Source of the DNA: Gulosibacter hominis
GTDB lineage: Bacteria; Actinomycetota; Actinomycetes; Actinomycetales; Microbacteriaceae
Assembly (NCBI RefSeq): GCF_904842695.1
Contig: NZ_CAJGWQ010000005.1
Coordinates: 81,718 to 145,717, forward strand
Direction of reading: 5' to 3'
DNA: 64,000 bases
Of the stretch, positions 42,725-54,051 are shown in pieces. Within the stretch, counting starts at the first letter, position 1. Each line of letters begins with the position of its first letter. Under the pieces are notes generated by a model. The model saw only the letters and a list, made by a program, of their open reading frames with translations, was not told the DNA's origin and made no database searches. A program made the translations under genes and the position numbers.

Positions 42725-43903
42725 ATGGACAGCCAGGGGCGACTTACGAAGCCTGATACGGTGCAGGCGCTGTGGAAAGACAGCGTCGGTATCGTCGCCA
42801 CGCGCGCGCTGCAGGGAATGCTGATTCTCGCCGCGGCAACGGTGGTGATTTGGTCGCTGCTGCAGGTTTCACTGGTGGTGACGCCGCTGCTGCTCGCACT
42901 GATCGTGGCGGCCGCGCTGGGCCCGGTGGTGACCTGGCTTGAAAACCACGGCTGGCCGCGGCTGCTCGGTACCTTCACGGTGCTGCTCGGCATCCTGCTG
43001 ATTATCGCGGGTGCGATGTGGCTGGTTGTGGCGCAGATCGCTGGTTCTTGGGAACTGCTCAGCGATCGCACCATCGAGGGCATCACGCATCTGGTGCAGT
43101 GGTGGAACAGCACCTTCCCGCAGTTTGCGCTCAACGACGGCAACATTCAGCAGGGATGGGAGGCCACACGCGAGTGGTTGAGCAACCTGAACTATGGCGC
43201 GGTCGGTAGCGGTGTGGCGGCTGGTCTCGGCACGGTGGGCTTGTTGGCAACCGGGCTCGTGCTCTTCCTCGTGATCCTGTTCTTCTTCCTGAAGGACGGG
43301 CCAAAGATTTGGCGGTTCGTGATTCGTCCGTTGCAGGATGCGCAGCACCTGCGCGCTGAACTGATGGGGATGCGTGCCGTCTCGGTACTCGGCGGCTATG
43401 TGCGCGGTACCGTCATCGTCGCGTTTGTGGATGCATTGCTGATCGGTATCGGGTTGCTCGTGCTGCAGGTGCCGCTGGCGCTGCCGCTGGCCGTGGTGGT
43501 GTTTATTTGCGCGTTCATCCCGGTGGTGGGTGCAACGCTCGCCGGCGTGGTGGCGTCGCTGGTGACGCTGGTGACCAACGGATTCTGGGCTGCGCTGATT
43601 GTGGCGATCATCGTGGTGATCGTGAACCAGGCCGAAGGTAACCTGCTCTCTCCGATCGTGCTTGGTCGACAGCTGGCGCTTCACGAGCTGGTGGTGATGC
43701 TGGCGTTGACGGTGGGCACCGTGCTTGGTGGCATCATCGGCACGCTGATTGCGGTGCCGCTGACGGCGGTGGCGTGGGCGCTCATCAAGGCCTGGAATGA
43801 GCCGCTGCCCGATTTGGAGGCCGACCCCGACGGATCGACGATGTCGGAGCGATTGCGCGAGTTGCGCGAAAAGGCGAAGAAGCCGCGGGCCCGCAAGGCG
43901 TAG
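42725..43903 (+). CDS. AI-2E-family (PerM) transporter
   Basis: A 392-residue membrane protein of the AI-2E/PerM family, with about seven to eight helices. Hallmarks are the paired N-terminal helices, FFFLKDGPKIWRF, GYVRGTVIVAFVDALLIGIGLLVL and the end motif EGNLLSPIVLGRQLALHELVVMLALTVGTVLGGIIG. Family members have been linked to autoinducer-2 export or ion/proton antiport; the substrate here is open. The ATG at 42725 has a perfect AGGAGG. It stands alone, divergent from purS. Confidence 0.88.
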   Translation: MDSQGRLTKPDTVQALWKDSVGIVATRALQGMLILAAATVVIWSLLQVSLVVTPLLLALIVAAALGPVVTWLENHGWPRLLGTFTVLLGILLIIAGAMWLVVAQIAGSWELLSDRTIEGITHLVQWWNSTFPQFALNDGNIQQGWEATREWLSNLNYGAVGSGVAAGLGTVGLLATGLVLFLVILFFFLKDGPKIWRFVIRPLQDAQHLRAELMGMRAVSVLGGYVRGTVIVAFVDALLIGIGLLVLQVPLALPLAVVVFICAFIPVVGATLAGVVASLVTLVTNGFWAALIVAIIVVIVNQAEGNLLSPIVLGRQLALHELVVMLALTVGTVLGGIIGTLIAVPLTAVAWALIKAWNEPLPDLEADPDGSTMSERLRELREKAKKPRARKA

Positions 43904-43964
43904 GGGCAGCCGGGCGCCCCACGCCTTCCCTGCTGCCCTGCCGGCCATCCCCAGCCATTCCCGG

Positions 43965-44032
43965 CAAGTGACCCTGTTATCGGCAAATGACCCTGCTGTA
44001 GGAGGGTCATTTGTGAGTTAGAGGGTCACTTG
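43965..44032. repeat. nested inverted repeat, family B copy 1
   Basis: Outer arms CAAGTGACCCT/AGGGTCACTTG and inner arms CAAATGACCCT/AGGGTCATTTG surround the loop GCTGTA; outer and inner arms are separated by 8 bases on each side (GTTATCGG and TGAGTTAG, the latter unpaired). The same two-direct plus two-inverted layout as families A and C. Confidence 0.9.
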
Positions 44033-44236
44033 GCGTGGAGAAGTGCATGGTGAGGGCGAGCCCGGCTGTAGATAGGCACTGCGCGTGCGCGGTGGCGGGG
44101 TGCTGTGGGTGCTGCTGTTGTGGTGCGGGGTGCCGGGGTGCTTGGGTGTGCTGCGGGTGCTGGGAGCTGATTCTTGCCCGGTGTCTACGCCTGTGCCCCT
44201 GCTACCTCTCGCACACCACGCTCGTACCTCTGCCGG

Positions 44237-44304
44237 CAAGTGACCCTGTTATCGGCAAATGACCCTGCTGTAGGAGGGTCATTTGTGAGTTAGAGGGTCA
44301 CTTG
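44237..44304. repeat. nested inverted repeat, family B copy 2
   Basis: Identical to copy 1 across all 68 bases by my reading, including the loop. Confidence 0.9.
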
Positions 44305-44471
44305 GCGTGGGGAGGCATGTGGTGTGGTGGGCCCGCGGCCCGGCGCGTGGTGTGGAGCAGGGCGGGGGTGCCCAGCGGCCCCGCCCCAGCGCGCAGCTCG
44401 GCGGTGAGAGGTGGTGTGAGGCTCGTGGCGCTAGGCGTGGCGTGCCTGCTTCCTACTGCGCCACGTCCCGG

Positions 44472-44539
44472 CAAGTGACCCTCTTATCGGCAAATGACCC
44501 TGCTGTGGGAGGGTCACTTGCGAGTTAGAGGGTCACTTG
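44472..44539. repeat. nested inverted repeat, family B copy 3
   Basis: As copies 1 and 2 but with CTCTTATCGG, loop GCTGTG, and AGGGTCACTTG replacing AGGGTCATTTG in the inner right arm, so the inner stem has one G-T wobble. It lies 32 bp after the purD-purC stop. Confidence 0.9.
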
Positions 44540-44571
44540 GCGTGATTTGAGGTGGTGTGAGGCGCGGCGGC

Positions 44572-46818
<2,247 letters not shown>

Positions 46819-46979
46819 GACAGCCAGGTTACCGGCACTTGGTTCGGCTGCGGTTCGTGGGGTGCCACTTCGGCGTGTGGATGCGGGCTGTGAGTGGCGA
46901 GATTCGTTACCGGATGCTGTGGTCCGGGCGGTCTGGATATTGCGATGCGGGCCTCGCAGCGTTGCGAGACACTGGGGAT

Positions 46980-47342
46980 ATGGCACGCAAACGAATTGAT
47001 GAAGCGGCGGGTCTGGCCGCAGCGCAGCAGTGGGCGGCAGGGGCCAGCGATCGAAATACGGTGGCGACGGCGGTGCGCTACACACTGCAGGCGCTGGCCG
47101 ATCGGGTGCCCGGTAAGTCGGTGGAGGTGCGGGTGCCGCCCTACGGTGCCGTGCAGTGCATCGAGGGTCCGGGACACACGCGCGGCACTCCGCCGAACGT
47201 GATCGAAACCGATGCCGATACCTGGCTGCGGCTCGCGACCGGCGCGCTGGGCTGGGAGGCGGCGCGCGCATCCGGTGCCGTGCTCGCATCCGGTGGTCGA
47301 GCGAATCTGGATGCGGTGCTGCCGGTTCTGCGGCTGCGGTAA
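46980..47342 (+). CDS. sterol carrier-like (SCP2-type) protein
   Basis: A 120-residue protein. RYTLQALADRVPGKSVEVRVPPYGAVQCI and the end TPPNVIETDADTWLRLATGALGWEAA resemble the small sterol-carrier-family proteins encoded near purine genes in Actinobacteria. The fold would bind a hydrophobic or aromatic ligand; no enzymatic motif is seen. The ATG at 46980 is at the expected family N-terminus; the frame is open further upstream. It is divergent from purD-purC and lies 19 bp before the next gene. Confidence 0.75.
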   Translation: MARKRIDEAAGLAAAQQWAAGASDRNTVATAVRYTLQALADRVPGKSVEVRVPPYGAVQCIEGPGHTRGTPPNVIETDADTWLRLATGALGWEAARASGAVLASGGRANLDAVLPVLRLR

Positions 47343-47361
47343 CGGTGGCGGATGGGAGACA

Positions 47362-47862
47362 ATGGTTCGTATGTCTGTCGCGAATAATGACCGCTCGCCC
47401 GAGCAAGCCGCTGCATCCGATGCTGGAGAATCAGCGCAGGTGGCGCCCGGTGCTGCCGAGCAGCCGGCCGAACGGCAGTTGCCGGATGAGCTGCAGCTGA
47501 CGGTGCGCCGGCAGGTGAATCTGCCGCTGTTCATCGCGATCGGCGTTGTTGTTGGCGTGATTGCGTCGATTATTTGTGCCTACAGTTTTCCGCCGCCCGA
47601 GGCGTTGTATCAGGGGTATCAGGTGCACACGCCCGAGCAGGCGCTGGGCTTTTTCCTGGTGTTTATTACCGCGCTGAGCGTGATTTTGTTTGCGGCAATT
47701 GGGTTGATCATCAACGCTGTTGTGTCGCGTAAGCGCGGCAAAGTGACGGTGCGTCGCGTGCCTGGCGCGGATGCTGTTGGTGACGCTGGTGACGCTGGTG
47801 ACGCTGGGGCCGATGGCGCGGCTGGTGCAGCCGACGCGGCCGGCGGCCGCTCGGATGCGTAG
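47362..47862 (+). CDS. two-helix membrane protein with repetitive Ala/Gly/Asp tail
   Basis: A 166-residue protein: polar N-terminus, two hydrophobic helices (LPLFIAIGVVVGVIASIICAYSF and ALGFFLVFITALSVILFAAIGLIINAV), a basic patch and a C-terminal tail of GDA repeats encoded by a GGTGACGCT-like tandem repeat near 47781-47810. Family unknown to me. Starts at 47362 and 47371 are both possible (GGGAG at 47354-47358). It probably shares a transcript with the sterol-carrier-like gene. Confidence 0.65.
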   Translation: MVRMSVANNDRSPEQAAASDAGESAQVAPGAAEQPAERQLPDELQLTVRRQVNLPLFIAIGVVVGVIASIICAYSFPPPEALYQGYQVHTPEQALGFFLVFITALSVILFAAIGLIINAVVSRKRGKVTVRRVPGADAVGDAGDAGDAGADGAAGAADAAGGRSDA

Positions 47863-47887
47863 CCTCTCCACTCTCTTCTACGGGATC

Positions 47888-47947
47888 TGTGTGGCTTAGC
47901 GTCATTTGTATGTGTTCTGCCACACACAATTGACGCTAAGGCACACA
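47888..47947. repeat. nested inverted repeat, family A copy 1
   Basis: Left arm TGTGTGGCTTAGCGTCA continuing into TTTGTATGTG, loop TTCTGC, then CACACACAATTGACGC and CTAAGGCACACA. Two direct TTGTGTG-like motifs thus precede two inverted ones. It lies 25 bp after the stop of the two-helix membrane protein. Confidence 0.88.
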
Positions 47948-48085
47948 AAACTCGAGGTGTGGCCGGGGCGTCGACGCGCGGGTGTGCCCGCGTTTCGCCG
48001 CGTGAGTGGGGCGGGTGTCGACGCGCGGGTGTGCCCGGATGCTCGGTCGCACGGCAGCGCGCACTGCAGGGCCCCATCCCGGGTT

Positions 48086-48147
48086 CTGGCACCGGCACCG
48101 ACAAATGGCACCGGTATGCGGGTGCCAGAAGTGTGTGGCGGTGCCAG
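48086..48147. repeat. nested inverted repeat, family C copy 4
   Basis: Outer arms CTGGCACCG/CGGTGCCAG, inner arms TGGCACCG/CGGGTGCCA, loop GTATG. A further direct CTGGCACCG follows near 48170. Confidence 0.8.
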
Positions 48148-48219
48148 TTGTTCGCGATGTTGCCGGTTCTGGCACCGCTGCCGTGCGCTCTCGTCGCGCT
48201 CTCGTCGCGCGTCCCTGCT

Positions 48220-48289
48220 GGATCTGTGTGTTTCCGCGTCATTTGTATGTGTTCTGCCACACACAATTGACGCTAAGGCACACAAATCC
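48220..48289. repeat. nested inverted repeat, family A copy 2
   Basis: As copy 1 over the inner part (GCGTCATTTGTATGTG, loop TTCTGC, CACACACAATTGACGC), but with TTTCC replacing GCTTA on the left side only, so one stem segment is unpaired. Confidence 0.85.
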
Positions 48290-48443
48290 CGAAGTGTGGC
48301 CGGGGTGTAGACGGGCGGGTGTGGCCGGGTGTCGACGTGCAGGCGTTGCTTCGGTGCGGGGCAGGACGAGGGTGGGGCCGGGTGTCGGCGCGGGTGTGGC
48401 CGGGTGCTCTCGTCGCGCGTTTGACGCGCGGGGCGCAGGGCGT

Positions 48444-49376
48444 CTAAGTCACGCTCTCTGCCGGCGCCTCGTAGCCGAGCGCGCACATGGCGCGCCGCAG
48501 CGCCGCCTCGAACTCCGAGCGGCACGTTTCGGGTGTTCGCTTCGATATCAGCGCCACAAGCTCACGATGCATCTCAAAACCTGGCACGCCCACCGTCGCC
48601 ACCCGGTCGCCAGCTTCGGCGGCCACAAACTCGGGCACAATCGCAGCCCCGAGCCCACCGGCCACCAGCGTAATTGTGGCGGTGAAGTCATCCGAATACG
48701 AGATGCCATCGGGGCTCAGCGCCAGAGAATTGATGGTCTGTTCGATCAGGTCGGCATCGCTTGAACCGGGATGATGCAGCACCCAGTGACGGTTGCGCAG
48801 CGGTGCTACGTCGTCGAGCTGCGAATCCAGCTGCCATTGCGGCGGCACGACGACCACAAAACGGTCGATGCCAAGCGAAATCGGCTCAAATACTTCCGGC
48901 CACGACAGCCCGCGGTCGCCCATGAGATACACCAGTACGGCCGTTGTGGTGGGCCGGGCCGCGGCCTCGCGGATGGCAAGCGATGGGTCGTGGATGCTTA
49001 CCGAAAGTCGATGATTGGTGGCCAGCCACTCGGCATCGGCGAGAATCAGCGGAACTATTCGACTCATCAGCGACGAAAATCCGATAACCGACGTGGTCGA
49101 CACCATCTCGGAGGTGGCGGCGGCTGCGTGCATTAGCGCATCAAGGCTGTTGAGCACTTCGTGCGCATGCTCGGCGATGATGAGCGCCACTTCAGTCGGC
49201 TGAATCGAACGACCAGAACGGCTGAACAGCTGCCGACCGGTTGACTGTTCGAGCGCCGACATCTGCTGCGACACCGCGGAGGGCGTGTACCCCAGCCGAT
49301 TCGCTGCTCCAACAAACGATCCCTGCTCAATCACAACGCGCAGGGTCCGCAGGTGGAGGGGGTTCAGCATATCCAT
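48444..49376 (-). CDS. LysR-family transcriptional regulator
   Basis: A 310-residue regulator. The N-terminal winged HTH reads HLRTLRVVIEQGSFVGAANRLGYTPSAVSQQMSALEQSTGRQLFSR, typical LysR. The remainder is the two-lobed effector domain (VLVYLMGDRG, LVAGGLGAAIVPEFVAAE). It is divergent from the amidohydrolase-ABC operon starting at 49515 and probably controls it from the 138-bp gap. ATG starts at 49376 and 49370 are both possible. Confidence 0.9.
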   Translation of the reverse strand: MDMLNPLHLRTLRVVIEQGSFVGAANRLGYTPSAVSQQMSALEQSTGRQLFSRSGRSIQPTEVALIIAEHAHEVLNSLDALMHAAAATSEMVSTTSVIGFSSLMSRIVPLILADAEWLATNHRLSVSIHDPSLAIREAAARPTTTAVLVYLMGDRGLSWPEVFEPISLGIDRFVVVVPPQWQLDSQLDDVAPLRNRHWVLHHPGSSDADLIEQTINSLALSPDGISYSDDFTATITLVAGGLGAAIVPEFVAAEAGDRVATVGVPGFEMHRELVALISKRTPETCRSEFEAALRRAMCALGYEAPAESVT

Positions 49377-49514
49377 TCACATTACGCCCGATTCATTAGC
49401 AATTGGCGTGATGGCCGATAGAAACCCGATTCAATTCGCGCCCCCGCAAACAAGTGACAGCGCATAGAGTCATGAACCAAATTCGTGACCCCTGTCAACG
49501 AGCAAGGAGGACCG

Positions 49515-51107
49515 GTGACCGCCAAAGTATTTGTTCATCCGCGCATCCTGACCAGTGCCCATGCCACGCCATTCAGCGGCGCAATCGCGGTAGTTGACGG
49601 CGATATTGCCGCGATCGGCAGCCTTGAAGAGTGCCGCGAAATCGCCGGTATGGATGCACCGGTCACCGAACTCGGCGGCGCCGTGCTGCTTCCGGGATTT
49701 TTTGACACCCACCTGCACTCCGGCGCCATGGCGCTGCAATTCCAGTCGCCCGATGTCAGCGAAGCCAATTCGCTGGCAGAGGCTCTGGCACAGCTGCGGG
49801 CATGGAACGCCGAAAACCCCGGCACCGGCTGGGTGGTCGGTGGACGCTGGAACGCCAACCGCTGGCTCGCCGGCGAAACGCTACACCGCCGCGACCTCGA
49901 CGACGTGTTCGGCGACCGCCCCGTGGCGCTCAACACCGTTGACGGCCACTCGGTGTGCCTGAACAGCAGCGCTCTCGAACAGCTCTGCATCGACGACAAC
50001 ACCGAGCAGCTTCCCGGCGGCGTGATCGAGCGCGACGAAAACGGCCAGCTCACCGGCGTGCTGCGCGAAAACAATAGCGATGTGGCTCGCAGCCGCGTCA
50101 CCGAACTGCTGCTCAACGACTGCGCCGAACTGCTCGACCAGGTGCAGCAGCATCTACACCGCTTTGGTGTGACCGCAATCACCGACCTCGATGGCGAACA
50201 GGTGCGGGATGGATACCTCAAGTTGGCTGCCGAAAATCGCCTTCGCGTGCGCGTTCGTAAGGGCATCCCGGTAACCGCCCTCGACCGCGCCATTGCCGAG
50301 GGACGACGCACCGGCGACGGCGACCGCTGGGTGGTGACCGGTTCGGTGAAATTTTTCAGCGACGGGGCTCTCGGATCACACACCGCGCTCATGCACGAAC
50401 CCTATGAGAGCGACGAATGCAATTGTGGTGTCGAGGTGACCAGCTCGACCGATCTCGCATCCGATGTGGCTCGTGCCAATAGCAACGGCATCGCGGTCAG
50501 CACCCACGCCATCGGCGACCGCGCCAACACCAATGTGCTCGACGCCTACGAAGCCACCGCCGAAATCACGCGGCAGCACGGATTGCGCAACAGCATCGAA
50601 CACGCCCAGCACATCATCGATTCGGATATCGACCGCTTCAAGCAGCTGAATGTCATCGCATCCATGCAGCCGATTCACTGCACCGGCGACTACCCGCTCA
50701 GTGTCACCCTGCTGGGTGACCGCGCCACACACCACTACCCCTGGCACACGCTCATGGAGCGCGGGGCGCTGGTGACATTTGGTTCGGATGCGCCGATCGA
50801 GCCGGTCGCGCCGCTGTACGGCATCCACGCGGCCGTTACTCGGCAGCGCCGCGACGGCGAACCTCCCGAGGGTCGCGAACCGCAAGAGCGCATCAGTGTT
50901 GCGGATGCGGTTGATAGCTACACCGGCCGCGCAGCTGACGCATTCGGCCTCGGTGATCGGTTCGGCACCCTCGAAGCGGGCAAATATGCCGACTTCGTGA
51001 CTCTTGACGCTGACCCGTTCACCTGTTCGCCCGGTGATCTGTGGCGCATCCGCGTGCAGCAGACCGTGGTGGAAGGTGAAGTCGTTTACCAACTCAATGA
51101 GGAGTGA
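49515..51107 (+). CDS. amidohydrolase, YtcJ/amidohydrolase-3 family
   Basis: A 530-residue metal-dependent hydrolase. The metal motif is HLH (His66, His68 in GFFDTHLHSG), the later histidines lie in STHAIGDRAN and SIEHAQHI, and the end GRAADAFGLGDRFGTLEAGKYADFVTLDADPF is typical. The family cleaves amide or formyl bonds of varied small molecules. The GTG at 49515 has a perfect AAGGAGG four bases upstream, ruling against the GTG at 49485. It heads an operon with an amino-acid-type ABC importer, suggesting hydrolysis of an imported N-acyl amino acid or similar. Confidence 0.87.
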   Translation: MTAKVFVHPRILTSAHATPFSGAIAVVDGDIAAIGSLEECREIAGMDAPVTELGGAVLLPGFFDTHLHSGAMALQFQSPDVSEANSLAEALAQLRAWNAENPGTGWVVGGRWNANRWLAGETLHRRDLDDVFGDRPVALNTVDGHSVCLNSSALEQLCIDDNTEQLPGGVIERDENGQLTGVLRENNSDVARSRVTELLLNDCAELLDQVQQHLHRFGVTAITDLDGEQVRDGYLKLAAENRLRVRVRKGIPVTALDRAIAEGRRTGDGDRWVVTGSVKFFSDGALGSHTALMHEPYESDECNCGVEVTSSTDLASDVARANSNGIAVSTHAIGDRANTNVLDAYEATAEITRQHGLRNSIEHAQHIIDSDIDRFKQLNVIASMQPIHCTGDYPLSVTLLGDRATHHYPWHTLMERGALVTFGSDAPIEPVAPLYGIHAAVTRQRRDGEPPEGREPQERISVADAVDSYTGRAADAFGLGDRFGTLEAGKYADFVTLDADPFTCSPGDLWRIRVQQTVVEGEVVYQLNEE

Positions 51108-51109
51108 AA

Positions 51110-52081
51110 ATGAAGAATAGGATGCGTGCCCGCGCGCTCGTGGCGGCCGCCGGGATGCTCTCGGTCACCACGGCGCTCACCGGATGCGGTGGCCAGTGGC
51201 TGTGGGAGGTGGAACAGGCCGCTTCGAGAGACCTCTCGCAGGTCAATTACCTACCGGTGCCCGACGACGAACGAGCCAAGTCGATCATTGAGGGTATTGA
51301 ACCCAACGAAGAGCTGCGCGCCAAGGTGCCCGAGGAGTACCTCGCAAACGGCGTGAAATGGACCACGTCGGTGGGCTATGCACCAATGGAGCTGTTTGGT
51401 GAGAACGGCGAAGACATTATCGGGGTTGACCCGGCGATCGCCCAGGCATTGATGCGCAAACTCGGCCTTGAAATGTCCATTGAAGACCAGGAATTCAATT
51501 CGCAGATTCCGGGTGTCCTCGCCGGTCGCTACGACGCGGTGATCAGCTCGATGACCGACAACGAAGAACGACGTCAGAGCATGACCTTCGTCGACTATGT
51601 GCAGTCGGGCAACGCCTTCCTCGTCGCTGAGGGTAATCCGCTGGGTGTGCAAAGCCCGATGGATCTGTGTGGCGAAATCATCGCCGTGGTTGATGCCGGT
51701 TCGAGCGCCGCGCTCGTTGATGAAATGTCACAGGATTGCGTCGACGCGGGCAAACCCGCCTACGAGGTGCTGCGCTTCGAAGGCGACCAAAACGCCAACC
51801 TGGCGCTGAAGAGTGGCCGCGCTGACGCCACCGTGACCGACTACCCGGTGGCGCAGTGGCACGCATCCAACCCCGAGAACAAACTCGACTCGGTTGCCAT
51901 CGAGGGCGACGAGAGCATCTGGGGTATCGGTGTCGGTAACGATGACGAAGAGTTCGCAAAGGTTTTGCAGGAAGCGCTGCAGGAACTCATCGACGACGGC
52001 ACCTACGCCAAAATTCTCGCGGCCTGGGAAGTCGACGAAATGGCGATCGAAACCGCAACCATCAACGGTGGCAATAGCTAG
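51110..52081 (+). CDS. amino-acid ABC transporter substrate-binding lipoprotein (family 3)
   Basis: A 323-residue lipoprotein. The signal peptide ends with the lipobox ALTGC. The body is SBP family 3: VGYAPMELFGENGEDIIGVDPAIAQALMRKLGL, EFNSQIPGVLAGRYDAVISSMTDNEERRQSMTFVDYVQSG and the late WGIGVGNDDEEFAKVLQEALQELIDDGTYAKIL. It should deliver a polar amino acid or derivative to the next-encoded permease. The ATG at 51110 lies 6 bases after GAGGAG and overlaps the region just after the amidohydrolase stop. Confidence 0.9.
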   Translation: MKNRMRARALVAAAGMLSVTTALTGCGGQWLWEVEQAASRDLSQVNYLPVPDDERAKSIIEGIEPNEELRAKVPEEYLANGVKWTTSVGYAPMELFGENGEDIIGVDPAIAQALMRKLGLEMSIEDQEFNSQIPGVLAGRYDAVISSMTDNEERRQSMTFVDYVQSGNAFLVAEGNPLGVQSPMDLCGEIIAVVDAGSSAALVDEMSQDCVDAGKPAYEVLRFEGDQNANLALKSGRADATVTDYPVAQWHASNPENKLDSVAIEGDESIWGIGVGNDDEEFAKVLQEALQELIDDGTYAKILAAWEVDEMAIETATINGGNS

Positions 52082-52107
52082 CCGCATCCGTGGCAGAAAG
52101 GGCACTC

Positions 52108-53055
52108 ATGTCGAATCGACGCACAGCGCCGTTCACTACTGATGACGGCTCCGAATTCGCGATCGAACGCCGCGCGCATCCTTGGCGCTGGGTAACCGCA
52201 ATTGTCGCCATTCTGGTGGTGATTTGGGTTGCTTCGATCATTCTCTTTAACGAACGTATCCACTGGGATGCGGTGGGCCAGTACCTCTTCGACGGTCGCA
52301 TCCTGCGCGGTATTGGCGTCACGATTTGGATCAGCATCACGGCTACAGCGCTCGGCCTGGTGCTCGGCGTGGTCATTGCCGTGATGAAGCTCTCGCACAA
52401 TCCGGTGCTGAAGTGGATCGCCGAGGCATACATCTGGTTTTTCCGCGGCACTCCGGTGCTGGTGCAGCTGATCTTCTGGTTCAACCTGGCGTTCCTGCTG
52501 CCGTATATCACCATCCAAATTCCGTGGACCCTGATCGGTTACCGCTGGGACACCAACGACGTCATCTCGGGAGCAACGGCAGCGGTTCTGGGCCTGGGGC
52601 TGAACCTGGCGGCCTACTTCGCCGAAACCGTGCGCGCCGGTATCCTCGCCGTCGACAAGGGGCAGACCGAAGCCGCACTCGTTGGCGGAATGACCCGCGG
52701 TCAGGCGATGCGCCTGGTCGTGTTGCCGCAGGCTCTGCGCATCGTGATCCCGCCGACGGCGAACGAATTCATCTCGATGCTGAAGACCACCTCGCTCATC
52801 ATCGTGGTGGCCGGCAACGACCTCATGTCGGAGGCAAGCAAGATCTACAAGCAGAACAACATGATTATTGAGCTGCTGATCGTGGCCAGCCTCTGGTACA
52901 TGCTGATGACCGCCATCGCCACCTACCTGCAGTCGCGTCTCGAGCGGCGCTTCGGCAAGGATCGCGTGCGGATTGCGCGCGGCAACGGCACCCAGGGGCG
53001 CCTCATCGACCTGGTGACCGGCCCCATCAAGATGCCGGCTCGGAACGCGAAATAA
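52108..53055 (+). CDS. amino-acid ABC transporter permease
   Basis: A 315-residue permease of the HisM/GlnP family. The N-terminal cytoplasmic segment of about 35 residues is followed by about five membrane helices; the signature YIWFFRGTPVLVQLIFWF and the EAA loop EAALVGGMTRGQAMRLVVLPQALRIVIPPTANEFISMLKTTSL are intact. A single permease gene is present, so the transporter probably uses a homodimer. The ATG at 52108 with AAGG upstream is preferred over the GTG at 52090. Confidence 0.92.
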   Translation: MSNRRTAPFTTDDGSEFAIERRAHPWRWVTAIVAILVVIWVASIILFNERIHWDAVGQYLFDGRILRGIGVTIWISITATALGLVLGVVIAVMKLSHNPVLKWIAEAYIWFFRGTPVLVQLIFWFNLAFLLPYITIQIPWTLIGYRWDTNDVISGATAAVLGLGLNLAAYFAETVRAGILAVDKGQTEAALVGGMTRGQAMRLVVLPQALRIVIPPTANEFISMLKTTSLIIVVAGNDLMSEASKIYKQNNMIIELLIVASLWYMLMTAIATYLQSRLERRFGKDRVRIARGNGTQGRLIDLVTGPIKMPARNAK

Positions 53056-53074
53056 CCTCGAGAGGACAACAACC

Positions 53075-53845
53075 ATGACTGCAAATGAGGTTCTGGTACG
53101 CGCACGGGGTGTGCGCAAGAGCTTTGGCGAGGTGGAAGTGCTGCGAGGCATCGACTTCGATGTGCACCGCGGCGAGGTGAGCGTGATCATCGGCCCCTCG
53201 GGTTCGGGTAAATCAACCTTCCTGCGCGCCATTAATGGACTCGAATTCATTGATGAGGGCAGCATCACTGTCGATGGCCAAGAGGTGGGCTACACGCTCG
53301 AAAATGGGCGGGCCCGAGAGTGGAGCGACCGGGAGTTTGCCGATTTCCGTTCACGGATCGGTATGGTTTTCCAGCGCTTCAACCTGTACAACCACGTGGA
53401 TGCGTTGGAAAACGTGGCCATGAGCCTGATCCACGTGAAAAAGATCAGCAAGTCGGCGGCCCGTGAACGGGCGATGCAGGAACTCGAGCGCGTTGGGCTT
53501 GGCTCGCACGCCGAGAAGATGCCGCATCAGCTTTCTGGTGGTCAGCAGCAGCGCGTGGCGATTGCCCGGGCGCTGGCGCTCGATCCCGAGCTGATGCTGT
53601 TTGACGAGCCCACGAGTGCCCTCGACCCCGAGCTGGTGGATGAGGTGCTCGGCACGATGAAGGAGCTCGCCGCTGCGGGCATGACGATGGTCGTGGTCAC
53701 TCACGAGATCGGATTCGCGCGTGAGGTGGGAGACTCGCTCGCGTTCTTTGATGAGGGCACTGTGGTCGAAAAGCGCTCGCCGGAAGAGCTGCTGACGCAA
53801 ACGCAGTCGATTCGCATCCAAAACTTCATCGAAGCGGTGCGCTAG
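53075..53845 (+). CDS. amino-acid ABC transporter ATP-binding protein
   Basis: A 256-residue ABC ATPase of the GlnQ/HisP group. Walker A is GPSGSGKS, the Q loop MVFQRFNLYNH is typical of polar amino-acid systems, the signature is LSGGQQQRV, and Walker B is LMLFDEPTSALDPE. It energises the importer encoded just upstream and ends the LysR-controlled operon. A slightly longer loop (VGYTLENGRAREWSDREF) is inserted before the Q loop. Confidence 0.93.
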   Translation: MTANEVLVRARGVRKSFGEVEVLRGIDFDVHRGEVSVIIGPSGSGKSTFLRAINGLEFIDEGSITVDGQEVGYTLENGRAREWSDREFADFRSRIGMVFQRFNLYNHVDALENVAMSLIHVKKISKSAARERAMQELERVGLGSHAEKMPHQLSGGQQQRVAIARALALDPELMLFDEPTSALDPELVDEVLGTMKELAAAGMTMVVVTHEIGFAREVGDSLAFFDEGTVVEKRSPEELLTQTQSIRIQNFIEAVR

Positions 53846-53928
53846 CGCGAGAGGCGCGACAAGGGGATGCGCGCCTGCCGGCGGCATCCCCTTGTCGCGC
53901 CGCGTCTCAGCCGTGCATCCCTGCCGGA

Positions 53929-53990
53929 TTTGTGTGGCTTAGCGTCAATTGTGTGTGTTCTGCCACATACAAATGACGCTAAGCCACACA
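53929..53990. repeat. nested inverted repeat, family A copy 3
   Basis: Outer arm TTGTGTGGCTTAGCGTCA pairs with TGACGCTAAGCCACACA. Inner arms here read ATTGTGTGTG on the left and CACATACAAAT on the right, i.e. swapped relative to copies 1 and 2, while the loop is still TTCTGC. It lies between the convergent ABC ATPase and purF genes. Confidence 0.88.
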
Positions 53991-54051
53991 GAAGCCGGGG
54001 GCCCGGGGTGCCGGACGCCGGAGTGCCGGGCGCCCGGGTTGCCCCGGCGCC

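Larger units (their letters stand above)
43904..44571. other. repeat-rich convergent gap (668 bp)
   Basis: Between the AI-2E gene and purD-purC lie three near-identical 68-bp nested repeats of family B, separated by about 200 and 170 bp of G/T-rich, low-complexity sequence. I see no supported gene. Confidence 0.7.
47863..48443. other. repeat-filled convergent gap (581 bp)
   Basis: No gene is supported. The gap holds two family A elements, one family C element between them, and GC-rich spacer with repeated GTCGACGCGCGGGTGTGCCCG and GTGTGGCCGGG blocks. Open frames here are by-products of the inverted repeats. Confidence 0.65.

Noticed and set aside
46819..47406. An N-terminal extension of about 196 residues on PurD-PurC
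   Set aside because: It is low-complexity, antisense to the sterol-carrier-like gene, and the GTG at 46818 gives the exact PurD N-terminus.
47902..48525. Long frames across the 47.9-48.5 kb gap
   Set aside because: They are translations of inverted repeats and GC-rich spacer with repeated peptides on both strands and no ribosome sites.
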